Source of the DNA: Geobacteraceae bacterium
GTDB taxonomy: Bacteria > Desulfobacterota > Desulfuromonadia > Geobacterales > Pseudopelobacteraceae
DNA: 64,000 bases
Direction of reading: 5' to 3'
Assembly: GCA_013336525.1 (NCBI GenBank)
Contig: JAAXTM010000002.1
Span: 310,001-374,000, forward strand
A program made the position numbers and the translations under genes. Positions within the stretch are counted from its first letter, which is position 1. Each line of letters opens with the position of its first letter. Below, one piece after another: positions 43,646 to 50,977 of the stretch. The notes beneath the pieces were generated by a model. The model was not told the origin of the DNA. It saw only the letters and a list, made by a program, of their open reading frames with translations, and did not search any database.

Positions 43646-44872
43646 TCATTGCACCGCAACATTCCTGATCCCGTCCGGACGCCAGGCGGGAGAAATGACA
43701 TGGCTCCCTTTCCCTTCCTGGTCCAGCAGGCTGCCGTACATCACCACGAAATCACCGAAACGGTTATTGACCTGATCCATCGCTTCGGTCAGCTTGAGTC
43801 GGGTCTGCTCCTCCGGGAACAGCGGCAGCTGATTGGTCTGGTGTTGCAGATTGGTCAGCCTGATGCCGAGGAGCCTGATTGGCTGGGTCAGCTCCAGGCT
43901 GTCCAGTATCTTTACTGCGGCGTTATAGATGTCATCACTCAGGTTGATATGTTCGCGCAGGCTCTCCTGCTTGCCAAACGTGGTGAAGTCGGCATAGCGG
44001 ATGGTGAGATGCACCGTCTTACCCCAAACACCATAACGCCTGGCCCGACGGCCCACCATTTCCGCCAGCTGCAGCAGAAACCGCAGAATATCGACGCGCT
44101 CCCTGATATCCATTTTGAGGGTCATACTGTGGCCGACACTCTTGACCTCCTCTGCATCTTCAGCCGGCACTACCGGACTATTATCAACCCCCTGCCCCAT
44201 CTGCTTCAAACGGGAGCCGACTATACCGAACTTCCCCGTCAGCCGTGCTTCGTCGCAGCGTCCCAGTTCGCCACAGGTGCGGATGCTCATCATCAACAGA
44301 TGTCGCTCCATCTTGCGGCCAATACCGCACAACTCCTTGATCGGCAGATGCTCCAACGTACGGGAGATATTTTCCGGCCGGATAATTGTAAGTCCATCCG
44401 GCTTTTTCATCTCACTGGCCAGCTTTGCCAGCAGCTTGTTGGGGGCGATACCGATAGAACAGCTGATACCGAATCTGGCTTTGATTCTCGACTTTATCAG
44501 ATGGCAAATCCGCTCAACACTACCGAACAGCTTAACGGAACCGGTGATGTCCATAAAAGCTTCATCGATGCTGAATACTTCTATCAGTGGAGTGTAGTCG
44601 TGCAGGAGCTTCATGATCTGGGATGAAACGTGGGTGTAAAGGCGGTTGTTGCCCGGCACGATGATAAGTTCGGGGCATTTTTGCCTCGCCTCCCACATGG
44701 TGAGGCCGGTCTTGACGCCAAAGGCGCGCGCTTCATAGGAAGCGGTAAGTATGACGGTGCGGGTGCTGCTCCCGGTAACGGCAATCGGCTTCCCCCGCAA
44801 GGCCGGGTTCGACTGCTGTTCGACCGACGCGAAGAAAGCGTTCATATCAATATGCATGATTATACGTTCCAT
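43646..44872 (-). CDS. dinB: DNA polymerase IV (Y-family)
   Basis: A 408-residue Y-family polymerase for translesion synthesis. The catalytic acids are intact: D9 in MHIDMNAFFASVEQ, and D103 and E104 in SIDEAF. The steric-gate region FFASVEQ, helix-hairpin-helix (CGIGRKMERHL) and little-finger domain follow, and a beta-clamp motif QLPLF lies near residue 355. The intact acids separate it from catalytically dead ImuB. Its ATG overlaps the stop of the 81-residue gene by one base (TAATG), and lexA is two genes upstream, so it belongs to an SOS-controlled operon. Confidence 0.93.
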   Translation of the reverse strand: MERIIMHIDMNAFFASVEQQSNPALRGKPIAVTGSSTRTVILTASYEARAFGVKTGLTMWEARQKCPELIIVPGNNRLYTHVSSQIMKLLHDYTPLIEVFSIDEAFMDITGSVKLFGSVERICHLIKSRIKARFGISCSIGIAPNKLLAKLASEMKKPDGLTIIRPENISRTLEHLPIKELCGIGRKMERHLLMMSIRTCGELGRCDEARLTGKFGIVGSRLKQMGQGVDNSPVVPAEDAEEVKSVGHSMTLKMDIRERVDILRFLLQLAEMVGRRARRYGVWGKTVHLTIRYADFTTFGKQESLREHINLSDDIYNAAVKILDSLELTQPIRLLGIRLTNLQHQTNQLPLFPEEQTRLKLTEAMDQVNNRFGDFVVMYGSLLDQEGKGSHVISPAWRPDGIRNVAVQ

Positions 44873-45117
44873 TACAGCGCCTCTATCTGCTCCAGCCTCC
44901 AGCTGGCATCAGCCATGTTATATACCAGCTCGTACAGCGCACTTTCATCGGTGACAAGAAAGTGTATGAAGGCCGTTTCCCCTTTTTTGTCCCTCCAGCT
45001 GTTGGTGATCTGCAAGATGGTGTGCTGCTTGCGGTTAACATCGAACCATACCGGTTTGATCTTCATGCCGGGACCGAATACGACGGCAACCCGGATGTCG
45101 GGACTGAGGATGTGCAT
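44872..45117 (-). CDS. Small protein of unknown function between lexA and dinB
   Basis: An 81-residue soluble protein (start MHILSPDIRVAVVFGPG) without signal peptide, membrane segment or known motif. It looks like a mixed alpha/beta fold, with strands IRVAVVFG, HTILQITNSW and AFIHFLVTD and a C-terminal helix (ALYELVYNMADASWRLEQIEAL). It is four bases after the lexA stop and overlaps dinB by one base, so it is certainly made with them. The position is where imuA sits in other mutagenesis cassettes, but it is far shorter than ImuA. It may be an accessory of the translesion polymerase; that is inference. Confidence 0.7.
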   Translation of the reverse strand: MHILSPDIRVAVVFGPGMKIKPVWFDVNRKQHTILQITNSWRDKKGETAFIHFLVTDESALYELVYNMADASWRLEQIEAL

Positions 45118-45121
45118 TGCT

Positions 45122-45775
45122 TTAACTCAGAGTGCGGTAGATGCCGACGACCTTGCCGATGATGGAGATGTCGGACGAACCTTCACGGATGATGAGCGGG
45201 GCATAATCGGGGTTTTCCGGCTGGAGGCGGATATGATCGGTTTCGCGGTAAAAGCGCTTGAGTGTCGCCTCGCCATCAACAAGGGCAACTACGATATCCC
45301 TGTCCTGCGCGACCGCCTGTGAGCGGATAAGAGCCAGATCCCCTTCACAGATAGCAGCGTTGATCATGGAGTCACCCTTGACCTTCAGGAAAAAGGTGCC
45401 GCCGGAACGGGCGGCGTTGCGGTCAATGGAATAATACTCCTGGATATCCTCTTCCGGCGGCTGCGGCATACCGGCCCGTACGGTACCGACCACCGGCAGA
45501 AAAAAGGAAAACTGATCCTCTCCTGCAATCATCTGTTCCCGGTTTTCAGAGTAGGAGAGCGATGGAGAAGTCAGTCTGATACTGCGGGAATTGCCGGGGG
45601 TGCGGGTAATAAAACCTTTTTTCTCCAGTGCGGTCAGGTGGCGGATAACCCCCAAATTACCGGAAATTTTCAGATGCCCGGCAATCTCCTGCATGGTGGG
45701 TGGATAGCCGTTCTGTTTCTGGTACGTTGAGATGAAGGTGTAGACAGATTTCTGCCGTTCAGTGAGTTCGTTCAT
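45122..45775 (-). CDS. lexA: SOS repressor LexA
   Basis: A 217-residue LexA repressor: N-terminal winged helix (RQKSVYTFISTYQKQNGYPP, ISGNLGVIRHL), then the S24 peptidase domain. The self-cleavage site is A101-G102 (TVRAGMP); the catalytic serine is S136 (KGDSMI) and the lysine K173 (ATLKRF). All elements for RecA-triggered autocleavage are present. The recognition helix differs from classical LexA (NLGVIRHL), so its operator is probably the palindrome just upstream rather than an E. coli-type box. It heads the lexA-orf81-dinB operon and presumably represses itself. Confidence 0.95.
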   Translation of the reverse strand: MNELTERQKSVYTFISTYQKQNGYPPTMQEIAGHLKISGNLGVIRHLTALEKKGFITRTPGNSRSIRLTSPSLSYSENREQMIAGEDQFSFFLPVVGTVRAGMPQPPEEDIQEYYSIDRNAARSGGTFFLKVKGDSMINAAICEGDLALIRSQAVAQDRDIVVALVDGEATLKRFYRETDHIRLQPENPDYAPLIIREGSSDISIIGKVVGIYRTLS

Positions 45776-45780
45776 GGCGC

Positions 45781-45822
45781 ATCCCCTGACATAGTTACTA
45801 AATAATAACTATATCAGGGGAT
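45781..45822. promoter_or_regulatory. Probable LexA operator: nested 42-base palindrome in the lexA promoter
   Basis: Outer arms ATCCCCTGA (45781-45789) and TCAGGGGAT (45814-45822) enclose inner arms ATAGTTA (45791-45797) and TAACTAT (45806-45812). It starts five bases upstream of the lexA ATG and overlaps the ribosome site. A TTGACA -35 box (45834-45829, minus strand) puts the -10 region inside it. Position and symmetry suggest autoregulation by LexA through the inner TAGTTA-N8-TAACTA site. The outer arms could in addition form an RNA hairpin over the ribosome site. Confidence 0.75.
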
Positions 45823-46049
45823 GGAGATTGTCAAGAGGGTTGTATCCCCTGCAGGGAAAACAGGCAGCATGCACAAAAAAAATGCAGATTTAACGTTATT
45901 CCACCTCCTGAAATTTGAATATTTTGACGGCAGCTGGCAGACGGCGTGTATTCAGGTTTTTATAACTGTTCGGTAGGATTTTTGCAGAATCTGCTGATAC
46001 CACAGAAAGCCGCCCTATCTCGGGCGCTTCTTTACCACCTGGAGCATAC

Positions 46050-46802
46050 ATGAAAGATTCGGCCGCAAGACATAGCGACGACGCTATCATCTCCTCAGAT
46101 CTGTTGCGGCAGCTGGCCTATAACGAAAAAATGGCCGAACTGGGCAAAATTTCTGCGGGAGTCGTCCACGAACTGAATGCTCCGCTTTCCGTCATAATTT
46201 CGGCAGCGCAGATGATCATGCGCGAAGAAGGGGTCCCGGATAGTGTGCTGGAAATGATTTCCCGCATCAATTCGGAAGCGCAGCGACTGTCACATCTGAC
46301 CAAGGGCTTGCTGCACTTCAGCAGCCACGATGAAACCGTAGTTGATGCGGATCTCAACCTCATCGTCGATTTTATTCTTAACTTTTTGAACTATGAGGCC
46401 GCACGGCGCGGAGTTATCGTCCTTAAACAGCTTGACTACACACTGCCGGTTATACGGCTGGATACCAACCTGCTGAAACAGATTCTGCTCAATATTATCA
46501 TGAACGCCCTGCAGGCCATGGAAAACGGCGGCGGCAAACTCCTCGTCGAAACTGCTGCCGCCGGAAACGACTCCGTATGCTTCACCATTACTGACAATGG
46601 GCCGGGAATCCCGGCTGAAGCGATCGACCGGATTTTTGACCGTTACTTTACGACCAAAAAGCCGGGAGAGGGGACAGGATTAGGGCTGTTTGTAACAAAA
46701 AGTCTGGTGGAAAACATGGGTGGGAACATTACTGTAACGAGCAGAAGTGGGGGGGGAACAACTTTTAAGGTAACGCTACCGACATGCGATACAGAACGGT
46801 GA
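46050..46802 (+). CDS. Soluble sensor histidine kinase
   Basis: A 250-residue kinase without membrane segments or an obvious input domain. The phosphoacceptor is H40 (VVHELNAPLS, HPK4-like), followed by the N box (NIIMNALQAM), G1 (DNGPGIP), F box (FDRYFTTKKPGEG) and G2 (GTGLGLF). The short N-terminus (about 25 residues) implies that its signal comes from a partner protein. No response regulator is adjacent; it faces the EAL-HDOD gene, with 13 bases between the stops. Its partners are unknown. Confidence 0.88.
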   Translation: MKDSAARHSDDAIISSDLLRQLAYNEKMAELGKISAGVVHELNAPLSVIISAAQMIMREEGVPDSVLEMISRINSEAQRLSHLTKGLLHFSSHDETVVDADLNLIVDFILNFLNYEAARRGVIVLKQLDYTLPVIRLDTNLLKQILLNIIMNALQAMENGGGKLLVETAAAGNDSVCFTITDNGPGIPAEAIDRIFDRYFTTKKPGEGTGLGLFVTKSLVENMGGNITVTSRSGGGTTFKVTLPTCDTER

Positions 46803-46815
46803 GATGAGGTTACCA

Positions 46816-48054
46816 TTAGCTCAGTTTGTCCCGCCAGCTGTAAGCCTTTTTTTGACAGGTCATAACAGTGTCAAGCGTGATACCCAGCTTTCCGAGGCAC
46901 ACTGCCGCCTCATCAAGATCAATCGTCTCCATCATCTCCGCCAGACAGAGCAGCGTTCCCAGATCTCCCCCCCGGTTCAGCAGAGCATCCTGGATCTCGT
47001 CCGACAAATTCAGCTGGGCCACAATCTCCTTCAAATCAACATCGTAAATGTCTTTCAGCATAGAGAGGGTGCCGACCATGAAGGCCTCTTCAGGTTTTGC
47101 ATGGCGTACTAACTGAGGACTATGGGGCTTGAATCGGGCCAACTCCTCCATGAATGCCGCCCGCGCTGCAGCCATGTCAAGGAGAGCACCATTCAACGCT
47201 GAGCCGCCATCGTCAGCAAAAATGGCAAGCTGAACCCAGCGGTGGAGATGCTCCAGGCCGATCTGGGTAATTGCATGAAGGACTGTGCGAATTTTTTCCC
47301 GCGTAGAACAAGAAACGGAATTCACCAGCAGGAGAAGTTTGTAGGTGAGTGCCGGGCTTTGTTTAAATGTCTCCTCAATCTCATCAATATCAGCATCGCC
47401 GGATAATTGCTGCATCAGCTTGAAGAATGTACCGGCCGAGTTTTCCATGCGGGATTTCTGCATCAGTGAAGGGCGGGCAAAAAAGTATCCCTGAAAAAGC
47501 TCGAACCCCATCCTGCGACAGCGAAGATACACATGCCTGCTATCTACCTTTTCTGCCAGAAGCTTGATCGGGTAATGGCGTAACTTCTCGACATCCTGGT
47601 AAAGATCCTCAAGAGGTGTTGCAAGCAGGTCAATTTTGACGATATCCACCACCCCGGCATAAAGTTCTTCATGTGCCGGGTCATAGCGATGGTCGTCAAG
47701 GGCAAGAACAAAACCCTTGGCCTTAAGTGCACGGCAACGGGCAAGAACCTCCGGAGTAATTACAATGCTTTCCAGTAACTCCAGCCCGATCATGTCTGAC
47801 GGCAACAGCTCCATGGCCTCGTTCATCAGCATCTCGGCATCTACATTGATGAACCCACGGTAACCGCCGAGAATTTCGCGGACACCAAAATTGGAGAGCA
47901 CATTGAGGATAACACTGGATGTAGCCTTGGAAGAGTCGAGTATGTTTGCCGAGGAAATTGATTGTGGCGAGCGGAAGAGCAACTCATAGCTGACGACCTC
48001 TTCGAGACCGTTCAGAATTGGCTGCCTTCCCATAAGGTAGTTGGAATGTTTCAC
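46816..48054 (-). CDS. EAL-HDOD (YuxH-type) signalling protein
   Basis: A 412-residue protein with an N-terminal EAL-like domain (MGRQPILNGLEEVVSYELLFRS to FFARPS, about 8-210) and a C-terminal HDOD domain (about 225-400, LLLLVNSVSCSTREKIRTVLHAI). The EAL domain lacks the signature glutamate environment and the DDFG metal motif (it reads LALDDHRYDPAHEEL), so it is probably not a c-di-GMP phosphodiesterase but a binding or scaffold module. The start at the GTG 48054 has GGAG six bases upstream; the longer frame has no ribosome site. Such proteins regulate motility or adhesion in some bacteria; here the role is open. Confidence 0.83.
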   Translation of the reverse strand: MKHSNYLMGRQPILNGLEEVVSYELLFRSPQSISSANILDSSKATSSVILNVLSNFGVREILGGYRGFINVDAEMLMNEAMELLPSDMIGLELLESIVITPEVLARCRALKAKGFVLALDDHRYDPAHEELYAGVVDIVKIDLLATPLEDLYQDVEKLRHYPIKLLAEKVDSRHVYLRCRRMGFELFQGYFFARPSLMQKSRMENSAGTFFKLMQQLSGDADIDEIEETFKQSPALTYKLLLLVNSVSCSTREKIRTVLHAITQIGLEHLHRWVQLAIFADDGGSALNGALLDMAAARAAFMEELARFKPHSPQLVRHAKPEEAFMVGTLSMLKDIYDVDLKEIVAQLNLSDEIQDALLNRGGDLGTLLCLAEMMETIDLDEAAVCLGKLGITLDTVMTCQKKAYSWRDKLS

Positions 48055-48177
48055 AACGTACTCCGCAGAACTTGGCCTACCGGATGAATTGAAATTTGAG
48101 ACCAGTCGGCTTTTACATAGTACATGTTTACACTTCAACCGGCTTGGTTGGCAAGGCAAAATTAGAATTCAATCAAG

Positions 48178-48975
48178 TCAACGCACCGTACACATCACCT
48201 TCCGGACCCGGTATTCCCCGCCGATGACAAGGTACTCCCCTTCACCCTTCATAATGCTGCCAGGCAGCAGATCATTATAGAAGAATATCTTGCAGAGCGG
48301 CACATGAACCTCCCAGACCGTCGAGCCGAATTCCCAGGCACGCTCCTCGTCGGACGTGAATGATACAAGATTGTTCAGACGGACAATCTGGCTGCGCTTG
48401 TCGATCTGCTCGATGACATCATGTTCACTGGCGTCGTAGGTACCGCGGTATAGCGGTATAATGGGTGTTGTTGGATATTTGCGGGATAACTCGAACTGGC
48501 AATATTCGTAGAGGATATCAAGCTGTGATTGTATAGCGTTAGTGCGGGCACTCCCTTTCATGACATCCACCGAATAATCAAAATATTCTTCACTGTGAAT
48601 GCCTTTGACAGGGGTACGGTGGAAGGAAGGGGTGATCCCCATACGGCTCTCTACCCAGCGCTTGAGGACTGCGCCTTCAACCGAGTTTGAATCCATCATC
48701 CAACCGCGCAGATAGCGGAGATAGCTGTTTTTGATGCTTCTTTGCGCGGTATCGGTCTGTTCCTGCCAGTGGTGCAGCTGAAATTTCACTGACATATAAT
48801 CATTAAACATAAGAGCCCGCTCTTCCTGGCTCTCTAACGTAACAAGTTTGTCAAAAAGGAACCTGTTCCCCTCTTTGACACCCTGGATTTCAAGTTTTTG
48901 GGGGTTGTCATTGAAATGTCGCGAAGCGATGACCCAGGGCGGCAGATTGCAGTTGTTATAAGAGCCGTTGTGCAT
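48178..48975 (-). CDS. draT: Dinitrogenase reductase ADP-ribosyltransferase (DraT)
   Basis: A 265-residue enzyme that transfers ADP-ribose from NAD+ to an arginine of NifH and switches nitrogenase off when ammonium appears or energy drops. The DraT/ADP-ribosyltransferase features are present: the NAD-site arginine in LYRGTYD, the S-T-S-like SFTS with WEFGSTVWEVHVP, and the glutamate block GEGEYLVIGGEYRV. Length matches the family. It is downstream of the nifX/ferredoxin genes, separated by an inverted-repeat element. No draG is visible in the window. The ribosome site is GAGGTG. Confidence 0.9.
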   Translation of the reverse strand: MHNGSYNNCNLPPWVIASRHFNDNPQKLEIQGVKEGNRFLFDKLVTLESQEERALMFNDYMSVKFQLHHWQEQTDTAQRSIKNSYLRYLRGWMMDSNSVEGAVLKRWVESRMGITPSFHRTPVKGIHSEEYFDYSVDVMKGSARTNAIQSQLDILYEYCQFELSRKYPTTPIIPLYRGTYDASEHDVIEQIDKRSQIVRLNNLVSFTSDEERAWEFGSTVWEVHVPLCKIFFYNDLLPGSIMKGEGEYLVIGGEYRVRKVMCTVR

Positions 48976-49023
48976 GACGGGTCATCACCTCGTTGTGAAG
49001 ATTGAAATCTTAAAAAGCCGTTG

Positions 49024-49171
49024 TCCGCAGATTACGCAGATTGACGCAGCCAAAAGTAGGCGCTTCTAAGCGATAGATCAAAGGCTAAAACAGACCCTGG
49101 TTTAAGCAAAAAAGAGAACCGTTTTTTAATAATTATTGGTTTTCTCTGCGTTAATCTGCGTAATCTGCGGA
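49024..49171. repeat. Long inverted repeat built of CGCAGATTA units
   Basis: Two 26-base arms (49024-49049 and 49146-49171) are reverse complements with one mismatch, each built of iterated CGCAGATTA-like units. The 96-base centre has no coding content. It lies between the NifX-like gene and draT. The layout copies that of 20161-20276 although the unit sequence is different. I know such ATCTGCGTAATCTGCG runs as dispersed intergenic repeats of environmental bacteria; copy number here is unknown. Confidence 0.85.
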
Positions 49172-49190
49172 TTGACTACCGTTTTGGGGT

Positions 49191-49520
49191 TCAGAGAATT
49201 TTTGCCAATTCAACCAGAGTCTGCTTGATCGGGCCGTTGATTACAAACGGCTCGACACCGAGCTTTTCCAACTCACCTTTCGGATGGTCGCCCATCTGTG
49301 AGCTCACAACCGCACGACAGCCTGCCAAGGCATCGGCAATGTCACGCAGCAGGTGCCCGCGCAGAGGATGATCAGGATCATAACTGCAGTACCGGCCGAC
49401 TTTCTTTTCATCGACCAGCACCACATTGTTGTGTGACACATCATAAATAAGAAAACGTTCGGCATGCCCGAAATGCTGGTTAATCTCTTTGGCATCCTTA
49501 GATGCAACGGCAATAAGCAT
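49191..49520 (-). CDS. NifX/NafY-like iron-molybdenum cofactor-binding protein
   Basis: A 109-residue protein of the dinitrogenase iron-molybdenum cofactor family (NifB C-terminal, NifX, NafY). The typical pattern is visible: MLIAVASKDAKEINQHFGHAERFLIYDV, then GCRAVVSSQMGDHPKGELEKLGVEPFV. The start at 49520 has AGGAGG eight bases upstream; six extra codons to 49538 are unlikely. It ends the nifX-ferredoxin-ferredoxin operon and probably binds or carries a cofactor precursor. It is a paralogue of nifX at 50603; which one holds FeMo-co is unknown. Confidence 0.87.
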   Translation of the reverse strand: MLIAVASKDAKEINQHFGHAERFLIYDVSHNNVVLVDEKKVGRYCSYDPDHPLRGHLLRDIADALAGCRAVVSSQMGDHPKGELEKLGVEPFVINGPIKQTLVELAKIL

Positions 49521-49552
49521 GACAGAGACCTCCTTCATCTACAACCTGCCGG

Positions 49553-49816
49553 CTACAGCGATGCCGACTCGAATTTGAAGCATTTCTTTGGGCAGGTCCG
49601 GCCACAGGCCTGACATCCGATGCAGTTGCCCGGCTTGGATATTACCATGAAGGCTTTGGCTGAATCGTCTTCATCCACCTCTTCATATCCAAGAACATCC
49701 ATGACGCAGACCTTGTAACAGCGGCCGCAGCCGATACATAAATCACTGTCAATGCTTTTGGCAAACTGCGGAATCCATTCTTTCTTGTCGCGGGTCAAGC
49801 CGGTGATAACACCCAT
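49553..49816 (-). CDS. Nif-associated 2[4Fe-4S] ferredoxin
   Basis: An 87-residue ferredoxin of the nif-specific type III. It begins MGVITGLTRDKKEW, then CIGCGRCYKVC and CIGCQACGRTCPKKC, giving ligands for two [4Fe-4S] clusters, with an insert between them. Its start (ATG at 49816, GGAGG eight bases upstream) was chosen over an upstream frame to 49981 that runs through the preceding gene. It is a tandem paralogue of the 49893 gene, identical in length and similar throughout. It probably donates electrons in cofactor assembly or to nitrogenase. Confidence 0.88.
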   Translation of the reverse strand: MGVITGLTRDKKEWIPQFAKSIDSDLCIGCGRCYKVCVMDVLGYEEVDEDDSAKAFMVISKPGNCIGCQACGRTCPKKCFKFESASL

Positions 49817-49892
49817 TGTACGTTCCTCCATAGCGGTTTTGTGTGTGTTGTACGTCAGTCCGAAAATGTGACCGGCTGAAACGACTGTCGGT

Positions 49893-50156
49893 CTAGAGTT
49901 CGATTTCCTCAAAGGTGAAACAGTTTTTTGGGCAGGTCCTGCCACAGGCCCCACAGCCAATGCAGCGTCCGGGATACGCAACTTTCATGAAACTCTTTTC
50001 CAGGTCGCCAATTTCAACCTCATCCAGCACGAGAACACCTTTGGAGCAGGCCTTGAAACAACGGCCACAGCCGATACAGGAATCCATGTTAATGCTCGTT
50101 GCAAACTTTGGTGTCCAGACCTGTCCGTCTCTGGTTAGACCGGTTATTGATGCCAT
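49893..50156 (-). CDS. Nif-associated 2[4Fe-4S] ferredoxin (FdxB type)
   Basis: An 87-residue ferredoxin starting MASITGLTRDGQVWTP, with cluster motifs CIGCGRCFKAC and CIGCGACGRTCPKNC. The N-terminal ITGLTRDG signature is typical of ferredoxins linked to nifX/nifB in several diazotrophs. It has a strong AAAGGAG ribosome site and follows nifX by 60 bases. With the neighbouring 49553 copy it forms a tandem pair that has diverged, for example at FEEIEL versus FESASL at the C-termini, so the two may have different redox roles. Confidence 0.9.
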   Translation of the reverse strand: MASITGLTRDGQVWTPKFATSINMDSCIGCGRCFKACSKGVLVLDEVEIGDLEKSFMKVAYPGRCIGCGACGRTCPKNCFTFEEIEL

Positions 50157-50216
50157 GATGTAATCTCCTTTGTTATAAGAGCCGAAAGGCCCTCTTTAAT
50201 TGATATAGCTGCAGCC

Positions 50217-50603
50217 TCAATCTTCCATAAACAATGCTGCCTGTCCCTTGTTCATCGCCTTACGCAGCCATGGAGGCGGATTCCCGCGCAGTACTTCCTG
50301 AAATCGCTCCACGGTTTCCTTCAGACCGACTTCTGTGTTTGTCTTCATGGGATGGATTTTCTGTGCCACCAGTTTGGCCGCTGCAGGTCCACCGATCTGC
50401 ATAGTGTAAACGATGGAGCAATCGGAAAGCAGCTGCGCCCGGGCCGAAATGCGATCCTCTTCATCAGCACCATGTTCACCAACGCGGACAGACTCCAGAA
50501 AAACAGCCTCGTCCGGGCCAACCTCCCAGATATGGAAATTTTGACACTGGCCAAAATGCTGGTCGATAATTTCGCCGGTTGATGTTGTAAATGCAATTTT
50601 CAT
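50217..50603 (-). CDS. nifX: NifX, FeMo-cofactor carrier/processing protein
   Basis: A 128-residue protein with the NifX/dinitrogenase cofactor-binding fold (MKIAFTTSTGEIIDQHFGQCQNFHIWEVG, then LLSDCSIVYTMQIGGPAAAKLVAQKIHPM). NifX holds precursors between NifB and NifEN. A GGGAGAG ribosome site precedes the start. It is the first gene of the operon nifX-fdx-fdx-nifX-like, transcribed from a sigma-54 promoter and through a leader terminator. Its C-terminal 40 residues (EVGLKETVERFQEVLRGNPPPWLRKAM) are a tail also found on many NifX proteins. Confidence 0.9.
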   Translation of the reverse strand: MKIAFTTSTGEIIDQHFGQCQNFHIWEVGPDEAVFLESVRVGEHGADEEDRISARAQLLSDCSIVYTMQIGGPAAAKLVAQKIHPMKTNTEVGLKETVERFQEVLRGNPPPWLRKAMNKGQAALFMED

Positions 50604-50626
50604 GGTTTCTCTCCCTTTCTTGTATC

Positions 50627-50668
50627 AAAAAAAGGCGCCACCATCTCCCCGATGGTGGCGCCTTTGCC
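50627..50668 (-). promoter_or_regulatory. nifX leader: hexaloop hairpin overlapping an intrinsic terminator
   Basis: Reading leftward, GGC (50668-50666), loop AAAGGC (50665-50660) and GCC (50659-50657) form a small hairpin with a six-base loop that has A at position 1 and G at 4. The terminator stem GGCGCCACCATC (50662-50651) / GATGGTGGCGCC (50645-50634) with seven T (50633-50627) shares bases with it, so the two folds exclude each other. A second six-base-loop hairpin (GCAT, GTTTGA, ATGC) lies upstream at 50684-50671, but does not have the A/G signature. This is the form expected of an ANTAR-protein target; the ANTAR regulator GnfR controls nif genes in Geobacter sulfurreducens. Confidence 0.85.
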
Positions 50669-50709
50669 ATGCATTCAAACATGCTGGTTCTTATTATGAT
50701 TTATTCCTA

Positions 50710-50725
50710 AGCACATCACATGCCA
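50710..50725 (-). promoter_or_regulatory. Sigma-54 (-24/-12) promoter of the nifX operon
   Basis: TGGCATGTGATGTGCT (50725-50710) has GG and GC at the correct 12-base offset. Transcription would start near 50699, so the whole hexaloop-terminator leader is transcribed before nifX. Confidence 0.83.
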
Positions 50726-50897
50726 ACAACAGACTTACTGTTTTTGCAGTATGTTACAATGAATTGCACCCGGCAATCCATTGTTTCTGCCTAAAACATA
50801 GGCATGCACTTCTTATATCTGACAACTACCTCGGCAGCAGATTGATATGATCCATAATCCTGGAGCCAGGATCTCTGTGTTAAACTGTTAGTTAAAC

Positions 50898-50925
50898 TGG
50901 ACAAACAATACAATTACAGTATAAT
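50898..50925 (+). promoter_or_regulatory. Sigma-70-type promoter of the binding protein/kinase cluster
   Basis: TGGACA (50898-50903) and TATAAT (50920-50925) are spaced by 16 bases; the -10 box is perfect. Transcription would start near 50932, 46 bases before the gene at 50978. Confidence 0.72.
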
Positions 50926-50977
50926 TCGGCATTCTTTTCCATATCAGCGTGTATCCTCATCACAGGAGCTATATGCC

